A DNA stretch of 64,000 nt from Spirochaetales bacterium (GTDB taxonomy: Bacteria > Spirochaetota > Spirochaetia > Sphaerochaetales > Sphaerochaetaceae). The notes beneath the pieces are model-generated. The model was not told where the DNA came from, ran no database searches, and was given only the letters and a program-made list of their open reading frames with translations. The stretch is from the NCBI GenBank assembly GCA_012519115.1, contig JAAYQW010000001.1, positions 1 through 64,000 of the forward strand, in the 5' to 3' direction. Of this stretch, positions 26,201 to 35,447 are shown in pieces (within the stretch, counting starts at the first letter, position 1; each line of letters begins with the position of its first letter). A program made the translations under genes and the position numbers.

Positions 26201-28629
26201 ACAAACCCCATCCTCTCCAGATGAGATTTTACCTTACCCTCAAGCTGCGCGACCTCGGCTTCGAGTTCGGGCAGGGTCTGCTCATACCGCTCGTTGAGTT
26301 CGGTCACGCGGTCGGAAATGCGGTGGCTAACCGCCGTGTAGAGAGCATAGATGCCGCTGATCATCGCGCGGTACCATTTACGGTTCAAAAGCAGTTCCAC
26401 GCACACGGCTTCGGTCAGCTTGGGGTATTGCGCGCGGGCTTTCCTGTCGAGGGCGTCGCGGAGGCCTTTGACCGTCTTTGTGCCTTCGTCAACCCTTGTG
26501 ACCAAGGTCTGCAAAGTGGTCAGTTCCGCTTTATCGTCGACATCGAGGTCTTTGTCTTTAAGCTTCTTTTTCAGTTCCGGTTTGTCGAGGTTGCCGCTGT
26601 CTTTCAGAACATCTTTTATCACCGAGTCTTCCTCGGCATTTTCAAGCATCTCGTCTAGTTCGGCCTGAGCCGCCGCGATGACGGTGTCCATATCGTCGAT
26701 GGCTTTCTGCTTGGCAGCAAAGAACATCTCTATGATGAGGGATTTCGGCACAAGCTTGCCGTCCCAGCCTGTTTCTTTCTCTTGTTTGATCTCGGTGCCG
26801 TCCTTTTTCTTTTTTGTGGAGGTCTTCATAAACACCTCGATGTCGCGGATAGCCTTGTAGCCGTCTTGCACAAGGAGGTAAACATCGTCGGACATCGTTT
26901 CGTTCCAATAGGATAGAAGCACCTCGTAGACATCATATTTATCCACGAGAGTGATATGCTCGAAATCGATCAGTATTTCTTCAGCAATTTCGGAAATCAA
27001 CATCTTTGGCTTCGTCGTACCGGTAATGTTGCGGAGTTTGCCGGCCACACCGGTTTTCCACTTCTCAAAGGCGGCTTCTACTTTATCGGCATAAGCGGAA
27101 AATTCCGCATCATCGAAGATAGTATCCTGCACTTCGTCTTTTCCGACAGTTAACGTCTCAAAGCCCCCGCGGAAGCCTTTAAACAACTGCCCGCGCAGAT
27201 TCGGAAAAGTCTTCCAGTAGCGCGAAAGGCTCTCCACGTCCGCTGTCGGGATACCGCCGTTCAGATGTCCATCTATACTCTGTAAGTCCTCGGCCTCGCT
27301 GCCGTCTATATAGCGCGGAATGTTGAGGTTGTAAGCGTTCTTCTCCTTTATCTCGGCGTTTGGCACAAAGCGAGAGTATTTTGGCAGTTCGAGCCGCTGA
27401 TTGAATACCGCGGCGATCTTATAAACGTCGCGCTCGCGCAGACGGTTCTTGTTGCCGTCTTTTATAAAGTCGAGGCTGGCGTCAATCATGAAGATGCCGT
27501 CCCGTTCGTCGGCGTTTTCTTTGTCTATGATGATGATGCAGGCAGGAATACCCGTGCCGTAGAAAAGGTTGGCGGGCAAACCTATGATGCCTTTGATATA
27601 CCCTTTATCTATGATGGACTGTCGTATAGTAGCCTCAGCGTTTCCGCGAAAGAGAACGCCATGAGGCAGAATGACCGCTGCCTTTCCGTTGCGTTTCAGG
27701 GACTTGATAATGTGAAGTAGCCAAGCGAAATCACCGTTCTTTTGCGGTGGGCGATCGCCGTACCCATCAAAACGCCCGAACTCTTTCAGCCCGTGTGTCC
27801 AGTTTTTATCGGAAAACGGAGGATTGACCACGGCAAAGTCGAACGTTCGAAGCAGACTGTCATCATCTCTATTTTTAAACTTCGGGTCGGAGAATGTGCT
27901 GTAACCGCCCTCAATTACAGCGGTCGCCCGGTTGTGCAGTACGAGGTTCATCCTAGCAAGACCCGCAGTCGTGCCTTCCTTCTCCTGACCATATATGGAA
28001 ACCTCCACAGGCGCTGCTTCGGCGGCTCGTATAAGTAGGGAACCAGAACCGCAAGCGGGGTCGTAGAGGGTGACATCATTGCCATGAGCATGTTCAATGC
28101 CCACAACTTTTGCAAGAACACGGGACACCTCGGCAGGGGTATAGAACTGACCTTTGCTCCTGCCGCTCTCAGTGGCGAAGTTCCGCATCAGATATTCATA
28201 AGCGTCACCGATGATGTCATCGCCATCAGCGCGATTTTTGGATAAGTCAGGCATCTGATCACGGAATATACCGAGCAGTTCGCTCAGCTTATCTACCATC
28301 TCCTTGCCTTTACCCAGCTTATCCTCATCATTAAAGTGGGCGTTATCGATAACACCTCGGAGATTGTTCGCCTCAGCAAGACGGGCGATGATTTTATCCA
28401 TTTCTTCGCCGATATTCTTGTTGCCTATGAGCGCAAGCATATCATCGAAGCTTCCACCTTCCGGAACATCGATGTCACCATAGGCAACGCCTTTAAATTT
28501 GTCCGACACATACTTAACGAACAATAGGGTAAGAATATAATCCTTATACTGCGAACTATCCATGCCACCACGCAAACTATCACAGCTTGCCCAGAGGCTG
28601 GAATAGAGGTTACTTTTTTTTACCGCCAT
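26194..28629 (-). CDS. hsdM: type I restriction modification subunit M (adenine methyltransferase)
   Basis: 811 residues, longer than classical HsdM (about 500). The N-terminal HsdM helical domain is followed by the methyltransferase with S-adenosylmethionine motif DPACGSG (190-196) and the catalytic NPPF (269-272), which mark an N6-adenine methylase. The last ~250 residues are helical and Lys/Glu-rich with coiled-coil character (LEAEVAQLEGKVKSHLERM at the end), as in the long HsdM subgroup. It methylates the host target and forms the complex with HsdS and HsdR. Start ATG 28629 has AAGGGAAC upstream; the XRE gene ends 37 bases before. Confidence 0.95.
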   Translation of the reverse strand: MAVKKSNLYSSLWASCDSLRGGMDSSQYKDYILTLLFVKYVSDKFKGVAYGDIDVPEGGSFDDMLALIGNKNIGEEMDKIIARLAEANNLRGVIDNAHFNDEDKLGKGKEMVDKLSELLGIFRDQMPDLSKNRADGDDIIGDAYEYLMRNFATESGRSKGQFYTPAEVSRVLAKVVGIEHAHGNDVTLYDPACGSGSLLIRAAEAAPVEVSIYGQEKEGTTAGLARMNLVLHNRATAVIEGGYSTFSDPKFKNRDDDSLLRTFDFAVVNPPFSDKNWTHGLKEFGRFDGYGDRPPQKNGDFAWLLHIIKSLKRNGKAAVILPHGVLFRGNAEATIRQSIIDKGYIKGIIGLPANLFYGTGIPACIIIIDKENADERDGIFMIDASLDFIKDGNKNRLRERDVYKIAAVFNQRLELPKYSRFVPNAEIKEKNAYNLNIPRYIDGSEAEDLQSIDGHLNGGIPTADVESLSRYWKTFPNLRGQLFKGFRGGFETLTVGKDEVQDTIFDDAEFSAYADKVEAAFEKWKTGVAGKLRNITGTTKPKMLISEIAEEILIDFEHITLVDKYDVYEVLLSYWNETMSDDVYLLVQDGYKAIRDIEVFMKTSTKKKKDGTEIKQEKETGWDGKLVPKSLIIEMFFAAKQKAIDDMDTVIAAAQAELDEMLENAEEDSVIKDVLKDSGNLDKPELKKKLKDKDLDVDDKAELTTLQTLVTRVDEGTKTVKGLRDALDRKARAQYPKLTEAVCVELLLNRKWYRAMISGIYALYTAVSHRISDRVTELNERYEQTLPELEAEVAQLEGKVKSHLERMGFVW

Positions 28630-28666
28630 AATGAGTTCCCTTCATGTAGTTCAATTAAATTATTAC

Positions 28667-28933
28667 TCACTGCTGTCGTTCTGTGGTGATATTAAGTATC
28701 TGACCAAGTTCTGGCGTGTATATTCCATAATGCGTCAACAGGTCAGATAGTAAGGCGACAAACACATTCCATTGTAGCGTTCGTTTTCCCTTTTCAATTT
28801 CCAGAAAAGCCTGTCTGCTGATTCCCATCTTTTCGGCAAGTTCAGATTGCTTTAACCGCAGCTTCGTTCTTAGCACCATAAGGTTATCTGACATCTTTTT
28901 AGTTAATTCGTCTTTGTTAATCTCGCCAGCCAC
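28667..28933 (-). CDS. XRE-family regulator heading the restriction operon
   Basis: 88 residues, nearly all one XRE helix-turn-helix domain (LMVLRTKLRLKQSELAEKMGISRQAFLEIEKG). The start is a GTG with a perfect AAGGAGGT ribosome site. It lies first in the minus-strand operon, 37 bases before hsdM, the usual place of a control (C-protein-like) or antitoxin-like regulator that times restriction against methylation. An inverted repeat about 60 bases upstream is a candidate binding site. Confidence 0.85.
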   Translation of the reverse strand: MAGEINKDELTKKMSDNLMVLRTKLRLKQSELAEKMGISRQAFLEIEKGKRTLQWNVFVALLSDLLTHYGIYTPELGQILNITTERQQ

Positions 28934-29220
28934 GAATTCCTACCTCCTTCATGAATGAGCGAACGGTTCTTCCGAATTAAATATCGACACAATATGAAGA
29001 TAATATACTTCAAGTCGATGTCGTTATCAAGAGGATAGATATATAATTTTGAACTTAACAGTGAGTTTTGTTATCATAAACTGTAGAATCTTATACAAAC
29101 CGTTAATTACTTATAGACTAAATATTAGCATAATAATGAGACTGTGTATATGGTGTTGTTTCTTGGTACCAGAGGCATTGATGTTGGTTTAACCTGATAC
29201 TATATTTCAACGTTTTGGAT
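28934..29220. other. AT-rich spacer between the defence island and tRNA-Ala
   Basis: About 290 bases, clearly richer in A and T than the flanking core genome, with no credible gene. It contains the presumed promoter of the restriction operon and an inverted repeat near 28995. This is the upstream edge of the island. I looked here for a repeat of the tRNA 3' end and saw none. Confidence 0.5.
28983..29019. promoter_or_regulatory. candidate operator of the restriction operon
   Basis: Nested imperfectly centred inverted repeats: outer ATCGAC (28983-28988) with GTCGAT (29014-29019), inner TGAAG (28995-28999) with CTTCA (29008-29012), around an AT-rich core. The position, 50-85 bases before the GTG of the XRE gene, suits self-regulation by that protein. 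Weak evidence. Confidence 0.35.
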
Positions 29221-29268
29221 AAAAACAAGAAATCCGAACCCTTGGCTGATTGGCCTAAGATTCGGATT
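29221..29268 (-). terminator. terminator after tRNA-Ala
   Basis: On the minus strand the tRNA is followed by a stem AATCCGAA/TTCGGATT with further pairing inside (TTAGGC-like against GCCAAG) and a T-rich tail TTTCTTGTTTTT. A classic Rho-independent terminator. It shares the 12-mer AAATCCGAACCC with the terminator at 15893. Confidence 0.85.
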
Positions 29269-29280
29269 GTCTTGCATTGC

Positions 29281-29353
<73 letters not shown>

Positions 29354-29371
29354 AAAGTTCGTACTTTTGGC

Positions 29372-29400
29372 ATGATACGGATTGCGCCGTTGCTCGTCAA
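29372..29400 (-). promoter_or_regulatory. promoter of tRNA-Ala
   Basis: On the minus strand TTGACG and TATCAT are separated by exactly 17 bases, a near-consensus sigma-70 promoter ending about 19 bases before the tRNA 5' end. Confidence 0.7.
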
Positions 29401-29417
29401 GAGGGGATGGGTTTTGC

Positions 29418-29446
29418 TTGACCTTTTGTCCAAGAACGAGTACTAA
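29418..29446 (+). promoter_or_regulatory. promoter of the DUF1538-PII operon
   Basis: TTGACC and TACTAA separated by 17 bases, 31 bases before the ATG of the DUF1538 gene. It runs back to back with the tRNA promoter. Confidence 0.6.
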
Positions 29447-29477
29447 TTCGACATTGCATAAGCAGTGAGGAGGCGAA

Positions 29478-30941
29478 ATGGAACTGTTGAACAAGCTCAA
29501 GGAAATAAGCTCCTCCATTATCCCGATTCTCATACTCGTGACAATCATGCACTTCTTCATCGCTCCTTTGGAGGAAGGCGTGCTCGTATCTTTTTATATC
29601 AGCGGTGTTCTCATCATTCTGGGACTTTCGTTGCTTCTTCTCGGTGTCGATCTGGGGGTTTTGCCGATCGGCGAGAAGATCGGATCGGCGGTGACCCGAT
29701 CCAGGAGCAATTTCCTCATCGGAGCCACCGGTTTCATCGCGGGAATCGTCATCATCATCGCCGAACCGAATATTGCGATGCTGAGTGAGCAGGTCGCATC
29801 GGTGAACCCCTCGATCAATACCCGGGTTATGGTGGCGATGATCGCCATCGGAGTCGGCTTCTATGTGATGGTGGGAATGTTGCGCCAAGTTTACCGCATC
29901 CCTGTTATCTGGATCTATTTGATCAGTTACATCATCGTGTTCACGTTGGCAATCTTCAGCACCGCCGAGATGATGGCAATCGGTTTTGACAGCGGAGGAT
30001 CGGCTACCGGTCCGCTTTCCGTTCCGTTCATCATGGCCTTGGGAATCGGTGTCGCCCGTGTCCAGAAAGTACAAAAAGAAGCTGATAGCTTCGGCTATGT
30101 TTCTTTGGCGCTCATCGGACCTGCTCTTGCTCTGATCATTCTTGGCATTGTTTCGCCCGGTACCAGCACCAGTGAAGGCGCCCAAGCGACGGTCAGTCAA
30201 GCTGGCGGTTTCATCACTCTCATTCGTCCCAGCGTGCAGATGGCGACCCAAGCGATTACCCCAATGTTCATTCTCAGCTTGCTTTATCAGATTTTTCTCT
30301 TGAAGATGCCCACTCGCCAGGTGCTTCGTGCCGGTGTTGGCTTCATCTATCTCTATATCGGCTTGACCCTCTTTTTTATCGGTTCCAGCGGAGGCTTCAT
30401 CCCAGTTGGCTACCGAATAGGGTACCTCTTGGGGCAAATCAATCCATATCTGCTCCTTTTCTCCGGCCTTGTCATCGGAGCGATCACTGCAATCAGCGAA
30501 TCCTCGGTATGGGTATTGGTAAACCAAGTTCAAGAGATTACTAAAGGGCATCTTCGCAGATCCGTAATGTTGCTTGCGATATCGATCGGAGTAGGCCTTT
30601 CGGTCTTTTTGGCGGTCTTGAGAATTTGGACCGGACTCCCGTTCTGGTCCTTCATTCTGCCCGCTTACATAATCGCCCTTACGCTCGCCTTTTTTGTTCC
30701 CGAGCTGTTTGTCGGACTCTCCTTTGACAGTGGAACGGTTGCCTCCGGTCCGATGGCTTCCACGTTCATCCTCGCATTTGCAATCGGCTCGTCCATGGGT
30801 TTGGAGACGGGAAACCCTGGCGATGCCTTTGGAATTATCGCCTTTGTATCCATTACTCCCGTATTGGTCGTCGAAATCCTTGGCTTGCTGTACAAGAGAA
30901 CACAGGCTAAGCTGAAGAAGGAGGAGAATCAAGCGCCATGA
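29478..30941 (+). CDS. DUF1538-family integral membrane protein (putative transporter)
   Basis: 487 residues, very hydrophobic, about twelve membrane segments in two homologous halves. Each half carries the same signature near its middle: FDSGGSATGPLSVPFIMALGIG in the first and the related FDSGTVASGPMASTFILAFAIG in the second. An internal duplication with opposed or parallel repeats is a mark of secondary transporters. DUF1538 proteins have no established substrate to my knowledge. A GGAGG ribosome site precedes the ATG. Its stop overlaps the start of the PII-like gene (ATGA), so the two products are made together. Confidence 0.85.
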   Translation: MELLNKLKEISSSIIPILILVTIMHFFIAPLEEGVLVSFYISGVLIILGLSLLLLGVDLGVLPIGEKIGSAVTRSRSNFLIGATGFIAGIVIIIAEPNIAMLSEQVASVNPSINTRVMVAMIAIGVGFYVMVGMLRQVYRIPVIWIYLISYIIVFTLAIFSTAEMMAIGFDSGGSATGPLSVPFIMALGIGVARVQKVQKEADSFGYVSLALIGPALALIILGIVSPGTSTSEGAQATVSQAGGFITLIRPSVQMATQAITPMFILSLLYQIFLLKMPTRQVLRAGVGFIYLYIGLTLFFIGSSGGFIPVGYRIGYLLGQINPYLLLFSGLVIGAITAISESSVWVLVNQVQEITKGHLRRSVMLLAISIGVGLSVFLAVLRIWTGLPFWSFILPAYIIALTLAFFVPELFVGLSFDSGTVASGPMASTFILAFAIGSSMGLETGNPGDAFGIIAFVSITPVLVVEILGLLYKRTQAKLKKEENQAP

Positions 30942-31549
30942 AAACCTTGATATTCGCCATCGTCGAAGAGGGAAAAGCCGAACGGCTTATGCAGGTAGCA
31001 AAAGCTGCCGGCAGTCTCGGTGGCACGATTCTCACCGGACAAGGTAGTGGAGCAAGCGGAATTCTAAGCTTGCTCGGGTTGACTGAATTACACCGGGAAA
31101 TCCTCCTTACGATCGTCGATGATTCGATAAAAGATTCGGTGTGGAAAGCTCTGTACACATGCAGAATCCGGAAAGCTCTTCTCACCTCGATTCCTCTGCA
31201 ATCGGGTGATGGTGTTACAAAACCGATTGAAAGCACCCTTTCCATGATTTGTGTCATTTGCCCAAGCGGATTCGGCTGGGACGTTCTCCATGCAGCTCGC
31301 AAGGTCGGGGTGGGCGGAGGAACGATCGTCGAGGGGCGAGGAACGGCAAATCCCGAAGATATCGCTTTCCATGGCTCGTATCTCGTGCCTGAAAAAGAAG
31401 TTCTCTTCATGATCGCGGAGAATGAGATCGTCGATGCGGCGATCCGTTCGATGTCGAAAATTCCCGGACTGGCAAAACCGGGAAACGGAATCGTCTTCAC
31501 GATTCCCCTCGAACAGTTTTTTCAGCGAGTGGTTCGAAAAGAAGTTTGA
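30938..31549 (+). CDS. tandem PII-like (GlnB-fold) protein
   Basis: 203 residues made of two PII-like units, about 1-100 and 108-203. Each starts with a beta strand (TLIFAIVEEGKAERLMQVAKAAG; MICVICPSGFGWDVLHAARKVG) and has a loop of type GGTILTGQGSG or GGGTIVEGRGT, then a strand ending in ILLTIVDD or LFMIAEN. Canonical PII proteins are single 112-residue units that trimerise, sense 2-oxoglutarate/ATP/ADP and bind channels through the T-loop. This duplicated form coupled to a DUF1538 membrane protein suggests a built-in regulator of that transporter, as GlnK regulates AmtB. The regulatory role is inferred. Confidence 0.75.
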   Translation: MKTLIFAIVEEGKAERLMQVAKAAGSLGGTILTGQGSGASGILSLLGLTELHREILLTIVDDSIKDSVWKALYTCRIRKALLTSIPLQSGDGVTKPIESTLSMICVICPSGFGWDVLHAARKVGVGGGTIVEGRGTANPEDIAFHGSYLVPEKEVLFMIAENEIVDAAIRSMSKIPGLAKPGNGIVFTIPLEQFFQRVVRKEV

Positions 31550-31581
31550 TATCCTGAACAAAAAGTTACCATATTAACATT

Positions 31582-31610
31582 TTGTTAAAATCTTTAATTA
31601 TTTGTTAATA
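31582..31610 (+). promoter_or_regulatory. promoter of asd
   Basis: TTGTTA and TTAATA with a 17-base AT-rich spacer, in a run of repeated TTGTTAA words, 56 bases before the asd ATG. Moderate match to sigma-70. Confidence 0.45.
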
Positions 31611-31665
31611 ATGCCTTGCGTAAAGATGAAGAAATCGATAGGGTATCACGCAAGGAGTTGAACCT

Positions 31666-32685
31666 ATGGAAAAGAAGATAAACGTTGCCGTCATGGGTGC
31701 CACCGGCGCAGTTGGCCAAGTATTCATGTGGATGTTGGCAGACCACCCTTGGTTTGAGGTCACGTACGCCACGGCCTCAGCTACGCGAGTTGGTCTGAAA
31801 TACGCTTCCACGGTTCATTGGGTGATGCCTTTCGAGATGCCCGAGAAGGTCAAAGAAACAGTGGTGCAGGAGTTCAACATCGATGCGATGAAGGAAGCGG
31901 GAGTGAAAATCGTCTTCAGCGCTCTTCCTGCAGAAATCGCCCGCGAAGCGGAGCCGCAATTACGAGAAAATGGTTTTTATGTGTTCTCCAACGCGTCCTC
32001 GATGCGCTACGATCCCAACGTTCCGATTCTCATTCCCGAAGCAAACCTCGATCAGCTGGATTTGATCAAGAAGCAAGGATATCCCAAGAAGGGGTTTGTG
32101 GTTACCAACGCCAACTGTTCGACCACCGGATTGGCGATGGCCATCGCCCCGTTGATGAAGTACGGGATCAAGTCGGTAACGATGCACTCTTACCAGAGTG
32201 TCAGCGGAGCGGGGTATCCCGGTCTTTCCTCCTTTGATATCACCGACAACTGCATACCGTACATCGGAGGTGAAGAGGAGAAGGTTGAAAGGGAGATCAA
32301 GAAGATACTTGCTTTCGATCCCGAGGTGTTCTGCTACACCGTTCGGGTCCCGGTGATGTTCGGACACCTCGAGGCGGTATGGATCGATACCGAAAAGGAT
32401 CTCTCCATCGAAGATGTCAAGGAAGCATGGAGTTCCTTCAAGCTTGAGGCCGACTATCCCTCCAGTGCCGAGCACCCCGTGCAGTACGGTGAGGCGAATA
32501 CATTCCCGCAGCCGAAATATGCGTTCTGGGGAAAGCCCAGCGGAATGGTCGTGTACACCGGCCGACTGAAGAAAAAGAATGGAAAAATCGGTTTCATCCT
32601 TCTGGTGAACAACGTCGTGAAAGGAGCGGCAGGCGGTTCCATTCAAAACGCGGAGGCGTTTGTCAGCAAATACGGCTTGGTGTAA
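31666..32685 (+). CDS. asd: aspartate-semialdehyde dehydrogenase
   Basis: 339 residues. The N-terminal NADP-binding loop GATGAVGQ (11-18) and the catalytic cysteine in NANCSTTG near residue 150 are visible, as is the [12 protein letters not shown] segment. The sequence pattern is of the archaeal/fungal-type Asd, which also includes malonyl-CoA reductases; Asd is the more likely in this setting. It reduces aspartyl phosphate to the semialdehyde for lysine, methionine and threonine synthesis. GGAGT ribosome site. The stop codon shares one base with the next start (TAATG). Confidence 0.88.
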   Translation: MEKKINVAVMGATGAVGQVFMWMLADHPWFEVTYATASATRVGLKYASTVHWVMPFEMPEKVKETVVQEFNIDAMKEAGVKIVFSALPAEIAREAEPQLRENGFYVFSNASSMRYDPNVPILIPEANLDQLDLIKKQGYPKKGFVVTNANCSTTGLAMAIAPLMKYGIKSVTMHSYQSVSGAGYPGLSSFDITDNCIPYIGGEEEKVEREIKKILAFDPEVFCYTVRVPVMFGHLEAVWIDTEKDLSIEDVKEAWSSFKLEADYPSSAEHPVQYGEANTFPQPKYAFWGKPSGMVVYTGRLKKKNGKIGFILLVNNVVKGAAGGSIQNAEAFVSKYGLV

Positions 32686-33194
32686 TGGACGAGTATTTCG
32701 ACCTTGTCGATGACCGACGACGATCGTTGAATCGAGTTCATAAACGTGGTACGCCCTTGGAGACGGGGACGTACCACAATGTTGTTTCCGTGTGGACGAT
32801 GAACAGCGACGGAAGGGTATTGCTGACCCTTCGCTCAGCGGACAAGCGTTTGATGCCGTGTTTATGGGAGAATACCTCCGGTTCGGTTCTTGCCGGGGAA
32901 AGCAGCATCGGAGCCGCTTTGCGCGAACTGAAGGAAGAAACCGGGATTGAGGCAGGACCTGAGCAGATCACTCACTTGGGAACGGTCTTGAAAATGCAAT
33001 CCTTTGTCGATATCTACTTGGTACGGGTCGATATCGATCCGAAATCGATTCGGCTTCAGAAAGAAGAGGCGATCTCCTACCGGTGGGAGGATGAAGCAGG
33101 CCTCCAAGCTCTTCATGAGGAACGGCTTCTGGCGTTTCCTCTCTCCTATGAATTCGAACCTTTCAGAACCGCTCTTCGCCAAGCAGCGTTGTAA
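32685..33194 (+). CDS. Nudix hydrolase (IPP-isomerase-like)
   Basis: 169 residues with a clean Nudix box GSVLAGESSIGAALRELKEETGI, preceded by LTLRSADKRLMPCLWENT. The N-terminus (EYFDLVDDRRRSLNRVHKRG) is that of the Idi-like Nudix subgroup, which includes YfcD-type enzymes of unknown substrate. Translationally coupled to asd by the one-base overlap. Its last 32 bases overlap the end of the convergent U32 peptidase gene. Confidence 0.88.
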   Translation: MDEYFDLVDDRRRSLNRVHKRGTPLETGTYHNVVSVWTMNSDGRVLLTLRSADKRLMPCLWENTSGSVLAGESSIGAALRELKEETGIEAGPEQITHLGTVLKMQSFVDIYLVRVDIDPKSIRLQKEEAISYRWEDEAGLQALHEERLLAFPLSYEFEPFRTALRQAAL

Positions 33195-35364
33195 TGCACT
33201 CGCGAACGATCACGCGGGCTTTCTTGTCCTGCTGAGTTACGTACCATGAACCCGAGCGGGAACAATTTTCACACCCCAGATTCAACGAATCATATCGAAA
33301 ACAGGAGCGGCTGATGAACAAGGGAGCTCGAAACGCCGAATCGACGAACGTCGGCTCAAACGGCCAAAGCGAGGTATCCCCTTCAAGCCGTTCAAGCCAA
33401 TGGTATCCGCCGATGAGATTCAGTTTGGTCTCACCGATCAAGCGGGCGCTTTGGCTGTTGGCGAGGTAGAGGTAGACATCGGAAAAGACCGGAAGCTGCC
33501 GCTCTTCGAAGAACCGAATGTGGGCTATATTGTTCAACCCGAAACGGATCCGCTGCAGACACCCGTCCTCTTTCGCCTGATCGATAAGCCTCTTGAGGTC
33601 TTCAAAAAACCGTTCTTCAAAAAAGGTGATCGGAGCGAGAGGGAAATAGAGAAACGACCCGTCGGTGAAGAGCAGTTCTTCCAACAAAGCTCCTTTATCG
33701 ATTCGTTTCTTCAGATAAGTGGGGTCCAGATAGGGGATTCGATCGTTGTCAATCAGCATGCTCCGCTTGGGGAGCGGCTTCCATTCTTTCTTCTTGACCT
33801 CACCGAGATCGATCGTTTGATCGATGTATCGCTTGAATCGTTGGTCGAGGCTTTGGTAGAACGCCCGTCGAATCTTCTTTAACGCGGAAAGAGGCAAAAA
33901 AATCTCTTCAGTTTCAAGTGAACTGTTATTCACCACTGTCAATGTACCGAGGGTGAAGAGCGATTGGTCGCTTTGCATAAAGATCGTCGCAAGGTTATGT
34001 TCGACATCTTGCTCCCGATGGGCTTTTTGAAGGGAAATATGGGCTTCGGCGTTGCCCGCTTTGCTTTGAATGGTCAGTTTCGAATCTTCCAGGGTGATGG
34101 TGAGGTCGATCGGTGCCTGGTAAGGAGGAATCTCTTCGGAAATGAGGGGGACATTCAGGTCATGGCCGCTGATCAGATAGAGTTCTGATCCGATCGTCGG
34201 CCATTGCGCATCGTTTGGAAACGGAATCCAGATCCGCTCTCCCGCCTCGGCGGAGCCGACGCCTTTGACGGCGAAGCGGACCGGTTCGAAGAGGCCGAGC
34301 CGGTTTTCCGCCAGATACATCACCCCGTCACGATTGGCGATCGGGGCATCCAGTGCGACCTGGATCTCATGATCGACGAAATCAACGATCGTTCCCGCCA
34401 CGACTCCTATGTGCGAAGCAGTTTTTCCGCTGCTTAAGGAAGGGGTATGGCGAGTGGAGAAATCCGCTCTGCTGCGGCCATACCCGGCGAGCCAGCCTTT
34501 GCTTTGCGTTCGGGCGAAGGTGATGGCGAGGGGATCGGGATCCACGGGTTCGTCATCGATCGCCTTTCGGTAGGCTTGGGCAGCGAAGTGGGCGTATGCC
34601 GGACTTTTCATCCGTCCTTCGATCTTAAGGCTGTCGATTCCCATCGCCTTGAGGCGACCGATCACCTCGGTACCGTTCAGATCGCTCATCGAGAAGAAGG
34701 GAGCGTTTCGTGGTCTTTCGCCGAGCGGGGAGAGAGAGGCTCCGAAGGATGGATCCTCCTCCACACGCCACCACGTTCGACAGATTTGGGCACACGCGCC
34801 CTGATTAGCCGATCGATCGGCAAGATAATGACTGGCCATGCACAGTCCGCTGAATGCATAGCAGAGCGCTCCGTGGATAAAGACTTTGAGCTCGACATCG
34901 GGGCAAGCTTTGCGGATATCCTCAATTTCATCCAAGGTGAGCTCTCGAGCAAGCACTATCCGCTCGAACTCCCACTTCTGAAGTCGTCTTACCCCCTCGA
35001 CGGTATGAACAGCCAGTTGTGTGGATGCGTGCAAGGGGAGAGAGGGGAAAAAGTTCCTGATGATCCGGGCTATTCCAAGATCCTGGACGATGATTCCATC
35101 CACCCCGATCCGATCCACCTCCTTGAGGGTGGCGATGACATCGTCGAGCTCCCGGTCGGTGACCAGGGTGTTGATCGTGAGGTAGATGTTTTTATGTTCT
35201 TTCTGCGCGACGGTTCGAAGTCCGGCGAGCTCTTCAACCGTGAGATTTGTCGCACCTTTACGGGCGGAAAACCTTTTGAGACCAAGATATACGCCATCAG
35301 CCCCTTCACTAAACGCGTGAAGGGCGCTTTGCAAGGAACCGGCCGGAACGGTGAGTTCAATCAT
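33163..35364 (-). CDS. U32-family peptidase/RNA-hydroxylation-type protein
   Basis: 733 residues, the long form of peptidase family U32. The N-terminal barrel begins LTVPAGSLQSALHAFSEGADGVYLG, and the conserved cluster HGALCYAFSGLCMASHYL followed by GACAQICR (U32 signature region with cysteines) is near residues 165-200. The second half corresponds to the DUF3656-type extension. U32 proteins were named as collagenases, but related RlhA and TrhP-type members act in rRNA and tRNA hydroxylation, so RNA modification is as likely as proteolysis. A further Cys pair (CENCSRSG) is near the C-terminus. Single-gene unit. Confidence 0.85.
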   Translation of the reverse strand: MIELTVPAGSLQSALHAFSEGADGVYLGLKRFSARKGATNLTVEELAGLRTVAQKEHKNIYLTINTLVTDRELDDVIATLKEVDRIGVDGIIVQDLGIARIIRNFFPSLPLHASTQLAVHTVEGVRRLQKWEFERIVLARELTLDEIEDIRKACPDVELKVFIHGALCYAFSGLCMASHYLADRSANQGACAQICRTWWRVEEDPSFGASLSPLGERPRNAPFFSMSDLNGTEVIGRLKAMGIDSLKIEGRMKSPAYAHFAAQAYRKAIDDEPVDPDPLAITFARTQSKGWLAGYGRSRADFSTRHTPSLSSGKTASHIGVVAGTIVDFVDHEIQVALDAPIANRDGVMYLAENRLGLFEPVRFAVKGVGSAEAGERIWIPFPNDAQWPTIGSELYLISGHDLNVPLISEEIPPYQAPIDLTITLEDSKLTIQSKAGNAEAHISLQKAHREQDVEHNLATIFMQSDQSLFTLGTLTVVNNSSLETEEIFLPLSALKKIRRAFYQSLDQRFKRYIDQTIDLGEVKKKEWKPLPKRSMLIDNDRIPYLDPTYLKKRIDKGALLEELLFTDGSFLYFPLAPITFFEERFFEDLKRLIDQAKEDGCLQRIRFGLNNIAHIRFFEERQLPVFSDVYLYLANSQSARLIGETKLNLIGGYHWLERLEGDTSLWPFEPTFVDSAFRAPLFISRSCFRYDSLNLGCENCSRSGSWYVTQQDKKARVIVRECITTLLGEERF

Positions 35365-35447
35365 GAATTACAGCCTACGGTTCTCCCCGGGACGTGTCAA
35401 CGTTCCTACTCTGTGATATACTTAGCGTCTGAGATGGAGGAGATGAT

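Noticed and set aside
29397-30932. 511-codon open frame antisense to the DUF1538 gene
   Set aside because: It mirrors the duplicated hydrophobic gene on the plus strand, is a run of charged residues with no known pattern, and would collide with the clear promoter, ribosome site and membrane pattern of the real gene.
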